64,000 nt of DNA from Curtobacterium sp. PhB115 (GCF_003752025.1 NZ_RJKR01000011.1:124001-188000); one strand, 5' to 3'; positions 35,919 through 43,986 are shown, counted from the stretch's first letter. Numbers and translations are program-made. The notes: a model not told the origin generated them from the sequence alone.

Positions 35919-36911
35919 ATGCAGCACGATCCCCATGCGCACACGCAGCTCACCGCGGTGGCGCTGCCCGCAGAACTGACGGAGCCGCTGCCCGACGACG
36001 CGAGCACCGCGATGCTCATCGCGCGCACCGCGGCGGAGACGGCGCTCGGCGTGCCCGGCGTCCACCACCTCGGCGGTACCGTGTCCCGCGCGGCCGACGA
36101 ACTCCGGAAGCGGCTCGGCCGCTCCGCCGGGACGGCAGGCGTGCAGGTCGACGACGAGGACGGCACCTTCGCGGTGCACGTGTCCGTGATCGTGACCTAC
36201 CCGCGGAACGTCCGCGAGGTCGCCGACGAGGTGAAACGACAGGTCGCTGCAGCAGCCGGCCAGGTCGCATCCGTGCCGACGACCGTGGACGTCCGCGTGC
36301 TGGACGTGCACGGGCCGTTCGACGACGAGCCCTCGCCCGTCGAGCGTGCGGCGACCGCTGTCGGCGATGCCGTGCAGGACGCCGCGACGGCGACGAGCGA
36401 GACCACGAAGCGCGTGGCAGCGGTGACCGTCGACGCGACGAAGCAGTCGGCCGACGCGACCGCCGAGGCGACCAAGCGCGCGGCTGATGTCACCGCGGAC
36501 GCGACCAAGCGCGCTGCGGAGGCCACGGCCGACGTCACGAAGCAGGCAGCCGACACGGCCGCGGACGCGACCAAGCGTGCGGCAGACGCCACCGCGGACG
36601 CGGCAGAGCGGGCCGTCGACGTGACGACCGACACGGCTGGTCGTGTCCACGACGCCGCTGCCGACGCAGCGGTGCGTGCCGCAGGCGCTGCCGAAGGCGC
36701 TGCCGAGGACGCCGCCGACGCTGCCGCTGACGCCAGCGCTGCTGCGCGGGCCGCCGACGCTGCTGCCGACGCCAGCGCTGCTGCGCGGGCCGCCGACGCT
36801 GCTGCCGACGCCAGCGCTGCTGCGCGGGCCGCCGACGCTGCCGCCGACGCCAGCGCTGCTGCGCGGGCCGCCGACGCTGCCGCCGACCAGCCGACCGCGG
36901 ACCGACCGTGA
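35919..36911 (+). CDS. Asp23-domain protein with LEA-like repeat tail
   Basis: 330 residues in two parts. Residues about 20-140 are an Asp23/Gls24 domain (AETALGVPGVHHLGGTVSRAA; FAVHVSVIVTYPRNVREVADEVKRQV; TTVDVRVLDVHGPF). Residues 150-260 are degenerate 11-residue repeats of the type T-K-R-A-A-D-A-T-A-D-A, as in group 3 LEA and apolipoprotein-like amphipathic helices. Residues about 270-325 are four near-identical 13-residue units (ADASAAARAADAA). No membrane helix. The tail may lie along the membrane or act as a desiccation protectant; inference. ATG at 35919 with a GAGGAGG site; next gene overlaps by 4 bp. Confidence 0.75.
   Translation: MQHDPHAHTQLTAVALPAELTEPLPDDASTAMLIARTAAETALGVPGVHHLGGTVSRAADELRKRLGRSAGTAGVQVDDEDGTFAVHVSVIVTYPRNVREVADEVKRQVAAAAGQVASVPTTVDVRVLDVHGPFDDEPSPVERAATAVGDAVQDAATATSETTKRVAAVTVDATKQSADATAEATKRAADVTADATKRAAEATADVTKQAADTAADATKRAADATADAAERAVDVTTDTAGRVHDAAADAAVRAAGAAEGAAEDAADAAADASAAARAADAAADASAAARAADAAADASAAARAADAAADASAAARAADAAADQPTADRP
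36729..36884. repeat. Four 39-bp tandem repeats in the LEA-like tail
   Basis: Units start at 36729, 36768, 36807 and 36846 (each opening GACGCCAGCGCTGCTGCGCG). They are near identical, differing by single third-position bases, so the array is recent and could vary in copy number without a frameshift. Confidence 0.9.
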
Positions 36912-37324
36912 CGACCGCCTGGTCCGGCAGCCGACGCGGACGCCCCAGACGGCCACGGCCGCACGGCGTCTGGATCGCGAGCGGCATCGGGATCGTCCTC
37001 GTCGCCGGGATCCTGCTCGGGGTGTTCCTGCCGTTGGTGGGGTTCCTCGGCGGGATCACGGCGACCACGGCTGGGCTCGTCCCGTTCCCGGTGGTGCGGG
37101 TGAGCCTGGTCGCCCTCGTCGGCGCCGCCGTCGTCCTCGCGCTCCTCGTCCTCGCTCTGACCCGGCGTCACACCGCCACCGCGGCGGTCGCCGTCGTGCT
37201 CGCCGTCCTGGTGGCGCTCGTCGTCACCTTGTTCCCCGTCGTCCTGGTCGCGGTCGGATCCGCCGACCGTGCCGGTGACGTGTGGCCCATCGTCACCGAG
37301 CTCTGGCAGCGCTTCACCGGCTGA
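36908..37324 (+). CDS. Small membrane protein at the end of the stress cluster
   Basis: 138 residues, family not recognised. A basic N-terminus ([13 protein letters not shown]) is followed by three hydrophobic segments (about 20-45, 62-86 and 90-116) and a short tail. The GTG start lies in the stop of the LEA-like gene, so it is translationally coupled, and it could serve as its membrane partner in the way AmaP serves Asp23. The reading frame ends at a GC repeat array. Confidence 0.65.
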   Translation: MTTAWSGSRRGRPRRPRPHGVWIASGIGIVLVAGILLGVFLPLVGFLGGITATTAGLVPFPVVRVSLVALVGAAVVLALLVLALTRRHTATAAVAVVLAVLVALVVTLFPVVLVAVGSADRAGDVWPIVTELWQRFTG

Positions 37325-37411
37325 GGCGGCCGGGCGGGGCGGCCGGGCGGGGCGGCCGGGCGGGGCGGCCGGGTGAGGCGGCCGGGCGGGGCGGCCGGGT
37401 GAGGCGGCCGG
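37325..37411. repeat. 13-bp GC-rich tandem repeat
   Basis: About 6.5 units of GGCGGCCGGGCGG or its GGCGGCCGGGTGA variant, starting right after the stop of the preceding gene. The sequence just beyond (GGCTTCACCGACTGAG) nearly repeats that gene's last codons and stop, so the array probably grew by duplication of the gene end. It lies beside REP copy C. Confidence 0.8.
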
Positions 37412-37425
37412 CTTCACCGACTGAG

Positions 37426-37485
37426 TTTCGCGCTGAGCGACAGTTCTCGCGGCCGATCGCCCGTGAAGTGTCGCGCAGCGCGAAA
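37426..37485. repeat. REP-like palindrome, copy C
   Basis: 60-bp element, arms TTTCGCGCTGAGCGACAG and TGTCGCGCAGCGCGAAA, between the stress cluster and oleD (convergent). The interior reads TTCTCGCGG...CCGTGAAG. Confidence 0.8.
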
Positions 37486-37544
37486 GTTCGCGATCGCGCC
37501 GCGAGCCCGCGCGCAGTCCGCGCAGCCCGCCACGCCGCACGCGC

Positions 37545-38516
37545 TCAGCCCGCGGCAGCCGCCAGCCGCGCCAGCCCCTCGTCGATGGACACCGACGGGG
37601 ACCACTGCAGGTCAGCACGGGTGCGCCGCTGGTCGAACCAGTGCGCCGTCGACAACTGCTCGGCGAGGAACCGCGTCATCGGCGGCTCGTCCTGTCCCGG
37701 GCGCACCCGCCACACGGCCTCGACCAGGGACCCGGCGACCCGGGCCACCGCGGCGGGCACGTGCATCCGCGGCACCGGCACACCCGACGCCGTGCAGATC
37801 CCGGCGAGCAGGTCGGCGACGGGCCGGGGCTCGCCGTTCGTCACGACGTAGGCGTTGCCGTGCACGACGTCGTCCGCCGCGTGCTCGAGTGCGGCGACCA
37901 TCGCCGACGCAGCGTTGTCGACGTAGAGCGTGTCGATCAGGGCGGCGCCGGAGTCGAGCAACGGCAGCCGTCCGGCCCGTGCCCGCTCGACGATGCGTCC
38001 GATCAGCTGCGTGTCCCCCGGGCCCCACACCAGGTGCGGGCGGACCGCCACGACGGCGAAGCCGGGCGCGTCGGCATCGAGGGCGAGCAGTTCGGCGGCG
38101 GCCTTGGTCCGGGCGTAGTCGCCACGTGCACGTGCCGGTTCGGCCGGGCCGGCGCCGGCACCCACGAGCGAGGACCCGGTGTGCCCGACCGACGGCGACG
38201 ACACGAACACGAACCGTTCGACGCCGGCGGCGCGCGCGGCTGTCAGCAAGGTGCGAGTCCCGTCCACGTTCACGCGGACGAAGTCGGCCGGATCGCCGGC
38301 GAGGGACACCTTCGCGGCCAGGTGCACGACGGCGTCGACACCGTCCACCGCACGGGCGACGGCATCGGCGTCGGTCATCGACCCGGCGACGTCCTGCACG
38401 CCGGAGACCCCTGACGGCCGTCGCTGGAACGTCCGCACCTCGTGCCCGGCGTCCCGCACGGCGGCGGCCGTCGCCCGGCCGAGGAACCCGCTCGCGCCCG
38501 TGACCAGCACGATCAC
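37545..38516 (-). CDS. oleD: NAD(P)-dependent 2-alkyl-3-ketoalkanoate reductase-like protein (OleD)
   Basis: 323 residues, extended short-chain dehydrogenase. Nucleotide loop TGASGFLG (6-13), substrate Ser in FVSSPSVG, catalytic YARTK (Tyr-x3-Lys), and a WGPG turn. Within the ole pathway it would reduce the beta-keto acid made by OleA to the beta-hydroxy acid used by OleC. The GTG start at 38516 lies in a 42-bp sequence that is duplicated at 38701-38742; its stop-overlap partner is the bridging ORF 38513-38707 rather than oleBC itself. Confidence 0.82.
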   Translation of the reverse strand: MIVLVTGASGFLGRATAAAVRDAGHEVRTFQRRPSGVSGVQDVAGSMTDADAVARAVDGVDAVVHLAAKVSLAGDPADFVRVNVDGTRTLLTAARAAGVERFVFVSSPSVGHTGSSLVGAGAGPAEPARARGDYARTKAAAELLALDADAPGFAVVAVRPHLVWGPGDTQLIGRIVERARAGRLPLLDSGAALIDTLYVDNAASAMVAALEHAADDVVHGNAYVVTNGEPRPVADLLAGICTASGVPVPRMHVPAAVARVAGSLVEAVWRVRPGQDEPPMTRFLAEQLSTAHWFDQRRTRADLQWSPSVSIDEGLARLAAAAG

Positions 38517-38551
38517 GGGCGGACCATCCGTCCACCGGAGAGCACCGCGGT
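38510..38551. repeat. 42-bp direct repeat, copy 1 (at oleD start)
   Basis: Identical to 38701-38742. Contains the oleD GTG start and, on the minus strand, codes TAVLSGGRMVRP and a TGA that overlaps that GTG, exactly as the true oleBC end does in copy 2. Confidence 0.9.
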
Positions 38552-38707
38552 GGGGCGGAGATTCGTGCTGAGCGACACTTCACGCGCCCGACGGCCCGTG
38601 AAGTGTCGGTGAGCGCGTGAGAACGCGCCGCCCGCGCCGCCCGCGCCGAACCCGCCGCCCGCGCCGCCCGCGCCGCCCCCGCTGAACCCGCCGCCCGCGC
38701 CGATCAC
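38513..38707 (-). CDS. Bridging ORF created by repeat insertion in the ole operon
   Basis: 64 codons, Gly/Ala-rich N-terminal half (MIGAGGGFSGGGAGG), then the coding reading of the REP-like palindrome, then a copy of the oleBC C-terminus (TAVLSGGRMVRP). Its GTG overlaps the oleBC stop and its TGA overlaps the oleD GTG. It is not a conserved protein. Its likely effect is to keep ribosomes moving from oleBC to oleD after the insertion. Confidence 0.45.
   Translation of the reverse strand: MIGAGGGFSGGGAGGAGGGFGAGGAGGAFSRAHRHFTGRRAREVSLSTNLRPTAVLSGGRMVRP
38561..38620. repeat. REP-like palindrome, copy D, inside the ole operon
   Basis: Arms TTCGTGCTGAGCGACACTTC and GAAGTGTCGGTGAGCGCGTG, followed by a CCGCCCGCG-type tract (38621-38700). 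Flanked on both sides by the 42-bp direct repeat. Confidence 0.8.
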
Positions 38708-38742
38708 GGGCGGACCATCCGTCCACCGGAGAGCACCGCGGT
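38701..38742. repeat. 42-bp direct repeat, copy 2 (at oleBC end)
   Basis: Identical to 38510-38551, period 191 bp. Contains the authentic last codons and stop of oleBC. Confidence 0.9.
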
Positions 38743-41526
38743 CGCCCAGCGGGACAGCCGGGTGCGGTCGACCTTGGAGTTGTGCCGGATGTCGGTGGGC
38801 AGCACGGGCACGGTCAGCACGGCGGCCAACGGCAGCCCGGCAGCGGCGCGGACGGCGGCGGCCAGCGACGGATCGGCCAGTGCCGGACGCCGCGGTGGGC
38901 GTCGCGACCGGCTCCCGTCCCCGGAGCGCTCGACCACGGCGACGACCTGCTGGGTCCCGCGCGGGCCGATCCCGACGACACCGGCGCGACCGACCCCGGG
39001 CACGCCCTCGATCCGCTGCTCAGGTCCGACCGGCGTGACGACACCGTCGGGGGTGGTGAGCACGTGCTGCATCCGCCCTTCGACCCAGAGTCGACCGGAT
39101 GCGTCCAGGTGTCCGACGTCGCCGGTGCGGTGCCCTCGCGGGTCCTCGACGCCGAGCCGCGAGGCCCGGTTCGTCCGCCACAACCGGTCGTACCGGTCTC
39201 GGACGTGCGGCGCCGCGACGACGATCTCACCGGTGACGCCCGGGGCGTCGGTCAGCGCGCCGGTCGCGGTGCCGGAGGCGTCGAGCGGCGCGATCCGGAC
39301 GCGGACGTCCGCCGCGGGGAGCCCGACGCAGATGCCCTCGTCATCCGATGCCGCTGCGGACCGCACGCCGTCCAGGTCGACGTCGGTCATCAGCAGGCCC
39401 TCGGTCATGCCGTAGGGGGTGTGCGCGCTCGCGTTCGGCATCAGCTCGGTCGCCGCGGTCAGCAGCGCAGCCGACACGGGAGCACCGGCCGACAGGAACA
39501 ACCGGACGCGAGCGAGCGCCGCGTGGTCCGCGGCGTCCAGCTCCGACGCGGTCGCCACGACGTTCGCCAGCGCCGCCGGCGACAGGAACACGACGGTCGC
39601 GTCCGCCGCAGCGACCGAGGCCGCGACCGCTCGCGCCGTCAGGGTGCGGGGCGCGGTGACGTCCATGTCCGGCGCGACCGACCGGGCACCGAGTGCCGGG
39701 CCGAGCAGGGCGAAGGGTGCGAAGCCCGCGACGAGCCCGGTGCCGACACCGATGTCGTACTGGGCCGCCAGGACGTCGCGGACGGCACCGAGCTGCCCGT
39801 GCGTGTAGACGACGCCCTTCGCCGGACCGGTCGACCCGGAGGTGAACAGGATCGCGGCGGGAGTGTCGGACAGCGGCACCGCAGGCAGCGCAGAACTGTG
39901 CGTGAGCCGCCGAGCGCCGCGGCGAGCGACGTCGACGAGCGTGTGCTCCACGCGCAACGCACGGCGTGCGGGCGCCGGCAGCTGGACGGTCGCGATGCGA
40001 CGCCCTGGCCAGCCGAGCGCTCGGGCTGCCCCGAGTCCGGGCAACGCGCCGATGATCCAGTCCGGTCGGGCGCCGCGGACGGCACGGGTCAGGCCACGGA
40101 GTCCGAGACCGGCGTCCGCCACGACGACGACCGCGCCGATCCGGACGCAGGCGTACAGGACGGCGGTCAGGTCCGCCCCGGGGGTCACGAGGAGCGAGAC
40201 GCGGTCGCCGCTCCGGACACCGAGGTCGTCGAGCCCTGCGGCCATCTCGTCGACCCGTCGGGCGAGCAGGCGCCAGCTGATGGTGCGGGGGCCGCCGGCG
40301 GCAGCCATCTCGACGAGGGCGGGTTCATCGCTGTCGCGCAGGTCCTCGAGTGCGGCTCCGAGCGGGCGGCGCGGCTCCGTCGTCGCGGTCGCGTCCGTCG
40401 TCGCGGTCGCGTCGGCCTCGTGGTCGTCGGCCGGGAGGCGCGGGTCGTCCCCGGCGGGCACGTGCCCCTCCGGCAGGCGGTCACCGAGCCAGTCGAACAC
40501 CGTCCCGGCGACGTCGGCATCGTCCGGCAGCAGGTGGCCGGCGCCCTCGAAACGGTGCACGTCGGCGTGCGGCAGCCGCTCGGACAGGTCGTCGAGGTAG
40601 CGCTCCAGGAACACCGGGTCGCGCGGTCCCCACACCAGCAGCGCGGGGACGTCGAGCGCCGCCACACCCGCGGCGATGCGGTCGAGTTCGGGGGCACTCC
40701 GGTGCCGGTGGTCGACGGGGATGTCCGCCACGAAACCGCCGATGCCACCGCGACGAGCCGCTCCGCGGTACGGCGCCCGGTAGCCGTTCGCCACCGCACG
40801 GTCGAGCTTCGGGTGCGCGATGCCGAGCGTCGTCTCGAGGAACGCCGGCGTCAGGACGGTCGCACGGCCGAGGAGCTCCGGGCGCAGCGCGAGCCGCAGC
40901 GGCGCGGGGATCGGGGCGTCGTCGGGCTGGTAGACCGCGGTGTTGCACGTCATCACGCCTGCGAGGACGTCCGGGTGGTCGACCGCCCATCCGAGCGAGA
41001 CGACACCGCCCCAGTCGTGCCCGAGCGTGACGACCGGACCCTCGAGCCCGAGTTCGTCGGTCAGCGCACCGAGGTCGGCGACGCGCTGCGCCAAGCCACG
41101 CTCGATCCCCGTGCGCTCCGAGAAGCCCATGTCGAGCTGGTCCACGGCGACCACGCGCCACGCCGGCCCGCCGGAACGGGCGACCTCGAGCGAGGTGCGG
41201 AGCACCGACCGCCACAGGTACGACCACGTCGGGTTGCCGTGCACGCAGAGGATCGTGCCGACCGGTTCCACGCCGAGCGCGGCCAGGGAGCCGGCCGTGT
41301 CGAGGAGGTGCCAGGTGCGCGCGGCGCGATCCGTGCCTCTCCCCACCGGCACGGCCGGCCCGCCGCTGGCGCGTCGCTCCGGAACCTGCGGCGTGGGCCC
41401 AGTCCGCCCTGCAGACCACGTCGGGACCGTGACCAGACGGGACCAAGCCGGGTCGAGCCCGGGCAGGGAGGGCGGCTGCGTCGCCGGAGCAGTGCTCGCG
41501 GCGACGCGGGGCAGCCGGGAACTCAC
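38704..41526 (-). CDS. oleBC: OleBC fusion: beta-lactone decarboxylase plus beta-lactone synthetase
   Basis: 940 residues. Residues about 60-370 are an alpha/beta hydrolase of the haloalkane-dehalogenase type: HGNPTWSYLWR (oxyanion region) and nucleophile Asp171 in GHDWGGVV. After an acidic Asp/Thr-rich linker, residues about 410-930 are an AMP-forming ligase-like domain with LFTSGSTGPAKGVVYTHG, TPYGMTEGL, HRTGDVGHLD. OleC turns the beta-hydroxy acid into a beta-lactone; OleB decarboxylates it to the cis-olefin. The fused form is known from actinobacteria such as Micrococcus luteus. The GTG at 41526 overlaps the oleA stop (GTGA). The linker is the natural boundary. Confidence 0.87.
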   Translation of the reverse strand: MSSRLPRVAASTAPATQPPSLPGLDPAWSRLVTVPTWSAGRTGPTPQVPERRASGGPAVPVGRGTDRAARTWHLLDTAGSLAALGVEPVGTILCVHGNPTWSYLWRSVLRTSLEVARSGGPAWRVVAVDQLDMGFSERTGIERGLAQRVADLGALTDELGLEGPVVTLGHDWGGVVSLGWAVDHPDVLAGVMTCNTAVYQPDDAPIPAPLRLALRPELLGRATVLTPAFLETTLGIAHPKLDRAVANGYRAPYRGAARRGGIGGFVADIPVDHRHRSAPELDRIAAGVAALDVPALLVWGPRDPVFLERYLDDLSERLPHADVHRFEGAGHLLPDDADVAGTVFDWLGDRLPEGHVPAGDDPRLPADDHEADATATTDATATTEPRRPLGAALEDLRDSDEPALVEMAAAGGPRTISWRLLARRVDEMAAGLDDLGVRSGDRVSLLVTPGADLTAVLYACVRIGAVVVVADAGLGLRGLTRAVRGARPDWIIGALPGLGAARALGWPGRRIATVQLPAPARRALRVEHTLVDVARRGARRLTHSSALPAVPLSDTPAAILFTSGSTGPAKGVVYTHGQLGAVRDVLAAQYDIGVGTGLVAGFAPFALLGPALGARSVAPDMDVTAPRTLTARAVAASVAAADATVVFLSPAALANVVATASELDAADHAALARVRLFLSAGAPVSAALLTAATELMPNASAHTPYGMTEGLLMTDVDLDGVRSAAASDDEGICVGLPAADVRVRIAPLDASGTATGALTDAPGVTGEIVVAAPHVRDRYDRLWRTNRASRLGVEDPRGHRTGDVGHLDASGRLWVEGRMQHVLTTPDGVVTPVGPEQRIEGVPGVGRAGVVGIGPRGTQQVVAVVERSGDGSRSRRPPRRPALADPSLAAAVRAAAGLPLAAVLTVPVLPTDIRHNSKVDRTRLSRWATAVLSGGRMVRP

Positions 41527-42614
41527 CAGCGGAGTTCCATCATCGCCGTGTTGATGCCGGAGCCGACGCCACCGAGGAACACCCGGTCGCCGCGAGTGAT
41601 GCCGCCGGTGGCGACCTCGTCGGCGAGGGTGATCGGGATCGACGCGGGACCCACGTTGCCGAAGCGCTGGTAGGTCGTCGGGACCTTGTCGCGCGGGATG
41701 CCGATCGCCTCGACGAAGGCGTTCGTGTGCACGTCGGAGACCTGGTGCAGGACGTAGCGGTCCATGTCCGCCCAGTCGAAGTGCGCGCGGGCCTCGGTCC
41801 AGGCGGCGACGACGAGCTCCATGCCGCCCTTGAGCAGCATCTTCGCGTCGGTGAACATGCCATCGACGCTGCCGACGCAGAGGTCGTACCACTGGGTCGC
41901 CGCGCGGGTGACGCCGCCGATGATCCGGTGCCCCTCGGGGTGCAGGTCCGCCGGGCCGAGCACGGCCGCCGCGGCACCGGACCCGAGGGTCAGGCTGGCG
42001 AACTCGCTCATGAAGTCCTTGCGGTTCCGGCCACCCTGGTTCAGACGGTCGATGGTGTTGAGCTGCACCTGGTCGGCGTCCTCACCGTCCACGACGAGGG
42101 CGTACTTGATCTGACCGGAGTCGATCATGCCCGCGGCGACGCTCATCGCGTTGACGAACCCGAGGCACGCGTTCGCGATGTCGAAGTTGATCGCGGACGA
42201 CGGCAGGCCGAGGCCGTGGTGCAGTCGCACGGCGACCGACGGCTCGAGGTGCGGACGGGTCACCGAGGTGTTGATGAGCAGCCCGATGTCCTCCGGGCGC
42301 ACTCCGGCCTCGGCCATCGCACGGCGGCCGGCGTCGATCGCGGCGTCCTGGAAGGTCTGTCCCTCGCCCCAGTTGCGGCGCTCGGTGACACCGGCGACGC
42401 GTTCGAGCAGCCCCATCGGCAGACGCAGGCGGCGGAGCACGCCACGCAGTCGTGCCTCGATGTCCGCGGACGTCGTCACGCGCTCGGCTGTGGTGGTGGC
42501 GACCGACAACAGTGAGACGTTGTGGTGCTTCGCCGTCGCGTTGCCGGGCTGCTCGGGTTCACTGCTCGGCGCCCGTTCACCGCTTGCTGCCCGGTCGACC
42601 GGCCGTTCCGTCAT
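41523..42614 (-). CDS. oleA: OleA-type thiolase (3-oxoacyl-ACP synthase III-like)
   Basis: 363 residues. Performs head-to-head Claisen condensation of two fatty acyl-CoAs. The catalytic Cys150 (IANACLGFVNAM) is preceded by 26 residues by Glu124 (RPHLEPS), the same spacing as the Cys/Glu pair of Xanthomonas OleA; the His and Asn are in LHQVSDVHTNAF and RFGNVGPASIP. The first 25 residues are polar and look like an extension. The ATG at 42614 has a poor ribosome site; ATG at 42641, with an AGGGGAG immediately before it, is an alternative. First gene of oleA-oleBC-oleD. Confidence 0.87.
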   Translation of the reverse strand: MTERPVDRAASGERAPSSEPEQPGNATAKHHNVSLLSVATTTAERVTTSADIEARLRGVLRRLRLPMGLLERVAGVTERRNWGEGQTFQDAAIDAGRRAMAEAGVRPEDIGLLINTSVTRPHLEPSVAVRLHHGLGLPSSAINFDIANACLGFVNAMSVAAGMIDSGQIKYALVVDGEDADQVQLNTIDRLNQGGRNRKDFMSEFASLTLGSGAAAAVLGPADLHPEGHRIIGGVTRAATQWYDLCVGSVDGMFTDAKMLLKGGMELVVAAWTEARAHFDWADMDRYVLHQVSDVHTNAFVEAIGIPRDKVPTTYQRFGNVGPASIPITLADEVATGGITRGDRVFLGGVGSGINTAMMELRW

Positions 42615-42682
42615 GATCGTCACCGACACATACTTCCGCATCTCCCCTGTGTGTGGAGTCCGGATGGCCTGGACGCGCCGTG

Positions 42683-43861
42683 TCAGGCGTCCTTGGGGAG
42701 TTTCCGGACCTTCGTCCGGCGCTTGCGACGGTCGGGAACCATCGAGCGCATCTCCTCCAGCTTACCGAAGCACAGCATGCGGTCGCTGGCCTCGAGCGTG
42801 ACGCCGCTGCGGGGGTTCGGGATCACGGTCGCACCCCGGTGCAGGGTCAGCACGGTGATGTCCCGGTCCCAGAGGCCGGACTCCTTGATCGTCTTCCCCA
42901 CCAGGTCGGCGTTCTTGTGCACGAGGAGCTCCGCGACGCCGTACCCCGTCGACACACTGAGCCGCTGCCGGACGTCGATCTCCGGGAACGCGACCTGGTT
43001 GCCGATGAAGTCGATGATCGCGCCCGCGACGTCGAGCCCGGTCGCCCGCTCGATGCCCTCGAGCCCCGGCGACGAGTTGACCTCCATCACCAGCGGGCCG
43101 TCGTTGCCCTCGAGCATGTCGACACCGGCGACCTTCAGACCCATGATCTGCGCCGACCGCACCGCGACCGCCTCGTACTCCGGCGACAGCGTGACCTTCT
43201 CGACGGTGCCGCCGCGGTGCACGTTCGACCGGAACTCGTCCCCGGACGCACTCCGCCGCATCGCCGCGACGACCCTGTCGCCGACGACGAGGGCGCGGAT
43301 GTCCTTGCCGCGGCTCTCCGAGATGAACGACTGGATGAGGACGTTCTGCTTCGTGGAGTGCAGCGTCTCGACGATCGACTCGGCGACCTTCTCCTCCGGC
43401 GCGAGGATCACCCCGATGCCCTGCGTGCCCTCGAGCAGCTTGATGACGACGGGCGCACCGCCGACCCGCTCGATCGCGCCACGGACGTCGGCACGGCTGT
43501 TCACGAACGTCGTCGCAGGCATGCCGATGTGGTGGCGCGACAGGATCTGGTTCGCCCGGAGCTTGTCGCGCGAGTTCGTGATCCCCGTCGCCGTGTTCGG
43601 CGTGTAGACGTCCATCTGCTCGAACTGCCGGACCACCGCGGTGCCGTAGTACGTGATCGAGTTCCCGATCCGGGGCAGCACAGCGTCGTAGTCGGACAGG
43701 AGCTTGCCGCGGTACAGCAGGTCCGGGTCCTCGCCGGAGAGGTCGATCGCGAAGCGCAGCGTGTTGAGCACCTTGACCTCGTGGCCGCGGTCGAGCGCAG
43801 CCGCACGGAGGCGCTGGGTCGAGTACGCCTGCGGGGCGCGCGACAGGATGGCGAGTTTCAT
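42683..43861 (-). CDS. rimK: RimK-like ATP-grasp ligase with C-terminal TrkA-C-like domain
   Basis: 392 residues. Residues 1-95 are the RimK N-terminal domain (MKLAILSRAPQAYSTQRL), about 96-290 the ATP-grasp core (VVIKLLEGTQGIGVIL, FISESRGKDIRALVVG, DMLEGNDGPLVMEVNSSPGLEGIE with metal ligands E and N). Residues about 305-375 read as a TrkA-C/RCK-C domain (GVAELLVHKNADLVGKTIKESGL). RimK adds glutamates to the C-terminus of ribosomal protein S6; the extra RCK-C domain, as in some actinobacterial forms, suggests nucleotide or ion control. A RimB-like protease gene lies 1.5 kb away on the other strand. Confidence 0.82.
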   Translation of the reverse strand: MKLAILSRAPQAYSTQRLRAAALDRGHEVKVLNTLRFAIDLSGEDPDLLYRGKLLSDYDAVLPRIGNSITYYGTAVVRQFEQMDVYTPNTATGITNSRDKLRANQILSRHHIGMPATTFVNSRADVRGAIERVGGAPVVIKLLEGTQGIGVILAPEEKVAESIVETLHSTKQNVLIQSFISESRGKDIRALVVGDRVVAAMRRSASGDEFRSNVHRGGTVEKVTLSPEYEAVAVRSAQIMGLKVAGVDMLEGNDGPLVMEVNSSPGLEGIERATGLDVAGAIIDFIGNQVAFPEIDVRQRLSVSTGYGVAELLVHKNADLVGKTIKESGLWDRDITVLTLHRGATVIPNPRSGVTLEASDRMLCFGKLEEMRSMVPDRRKRRTKVRKLPKDA

Positions 43862-43956
43862 CGAGGGGGTTCTCCGCGGGGTCGTGGTCGACGGCGACGC
43901 TCCATCAAAGCATGCTCGCGGCCGATCGACGCCGCGCCTGCTCGAGCGGGAGGCTC

Positions 43957-43986
43957 TTTACTTCTTTGACGCAGGGGCGATAGCGT
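43957..43986 (+). promoter_or_regulatory. Candidate promoter of the MbcA/RES operon
   Basis: TTTACT (43957-43962) and TAGCGT (43981-43986), spacer 18 bp, 29 nt before the ATG at 44016. The TAGCGT -10 recurs at 46400, 49155 and 51344. Confidence 0.45.

Noticed and set aside
36729-36884. CRISPR-like repeat array
   Set aside because: Units are contiguous with no spacers and lie in frame within a coding sequence.
37325-37411. CRISPR or origin iterons
   Set aside because: No spacers, no Rep or DnaA-box features; pure GC tandem units after a stop codon.
38782-41673. 963-codon plus-strand frame opposite oleBC
   Set aside because: Opposite strand has full hydrolase and ligase motifs; this one has none.
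42614-42641. Earlier ATG for oleA
   Set aside because: The ribosome-like AGGGGAG touches that ATG directly, too close for normal initiation; kept as an alternative only.
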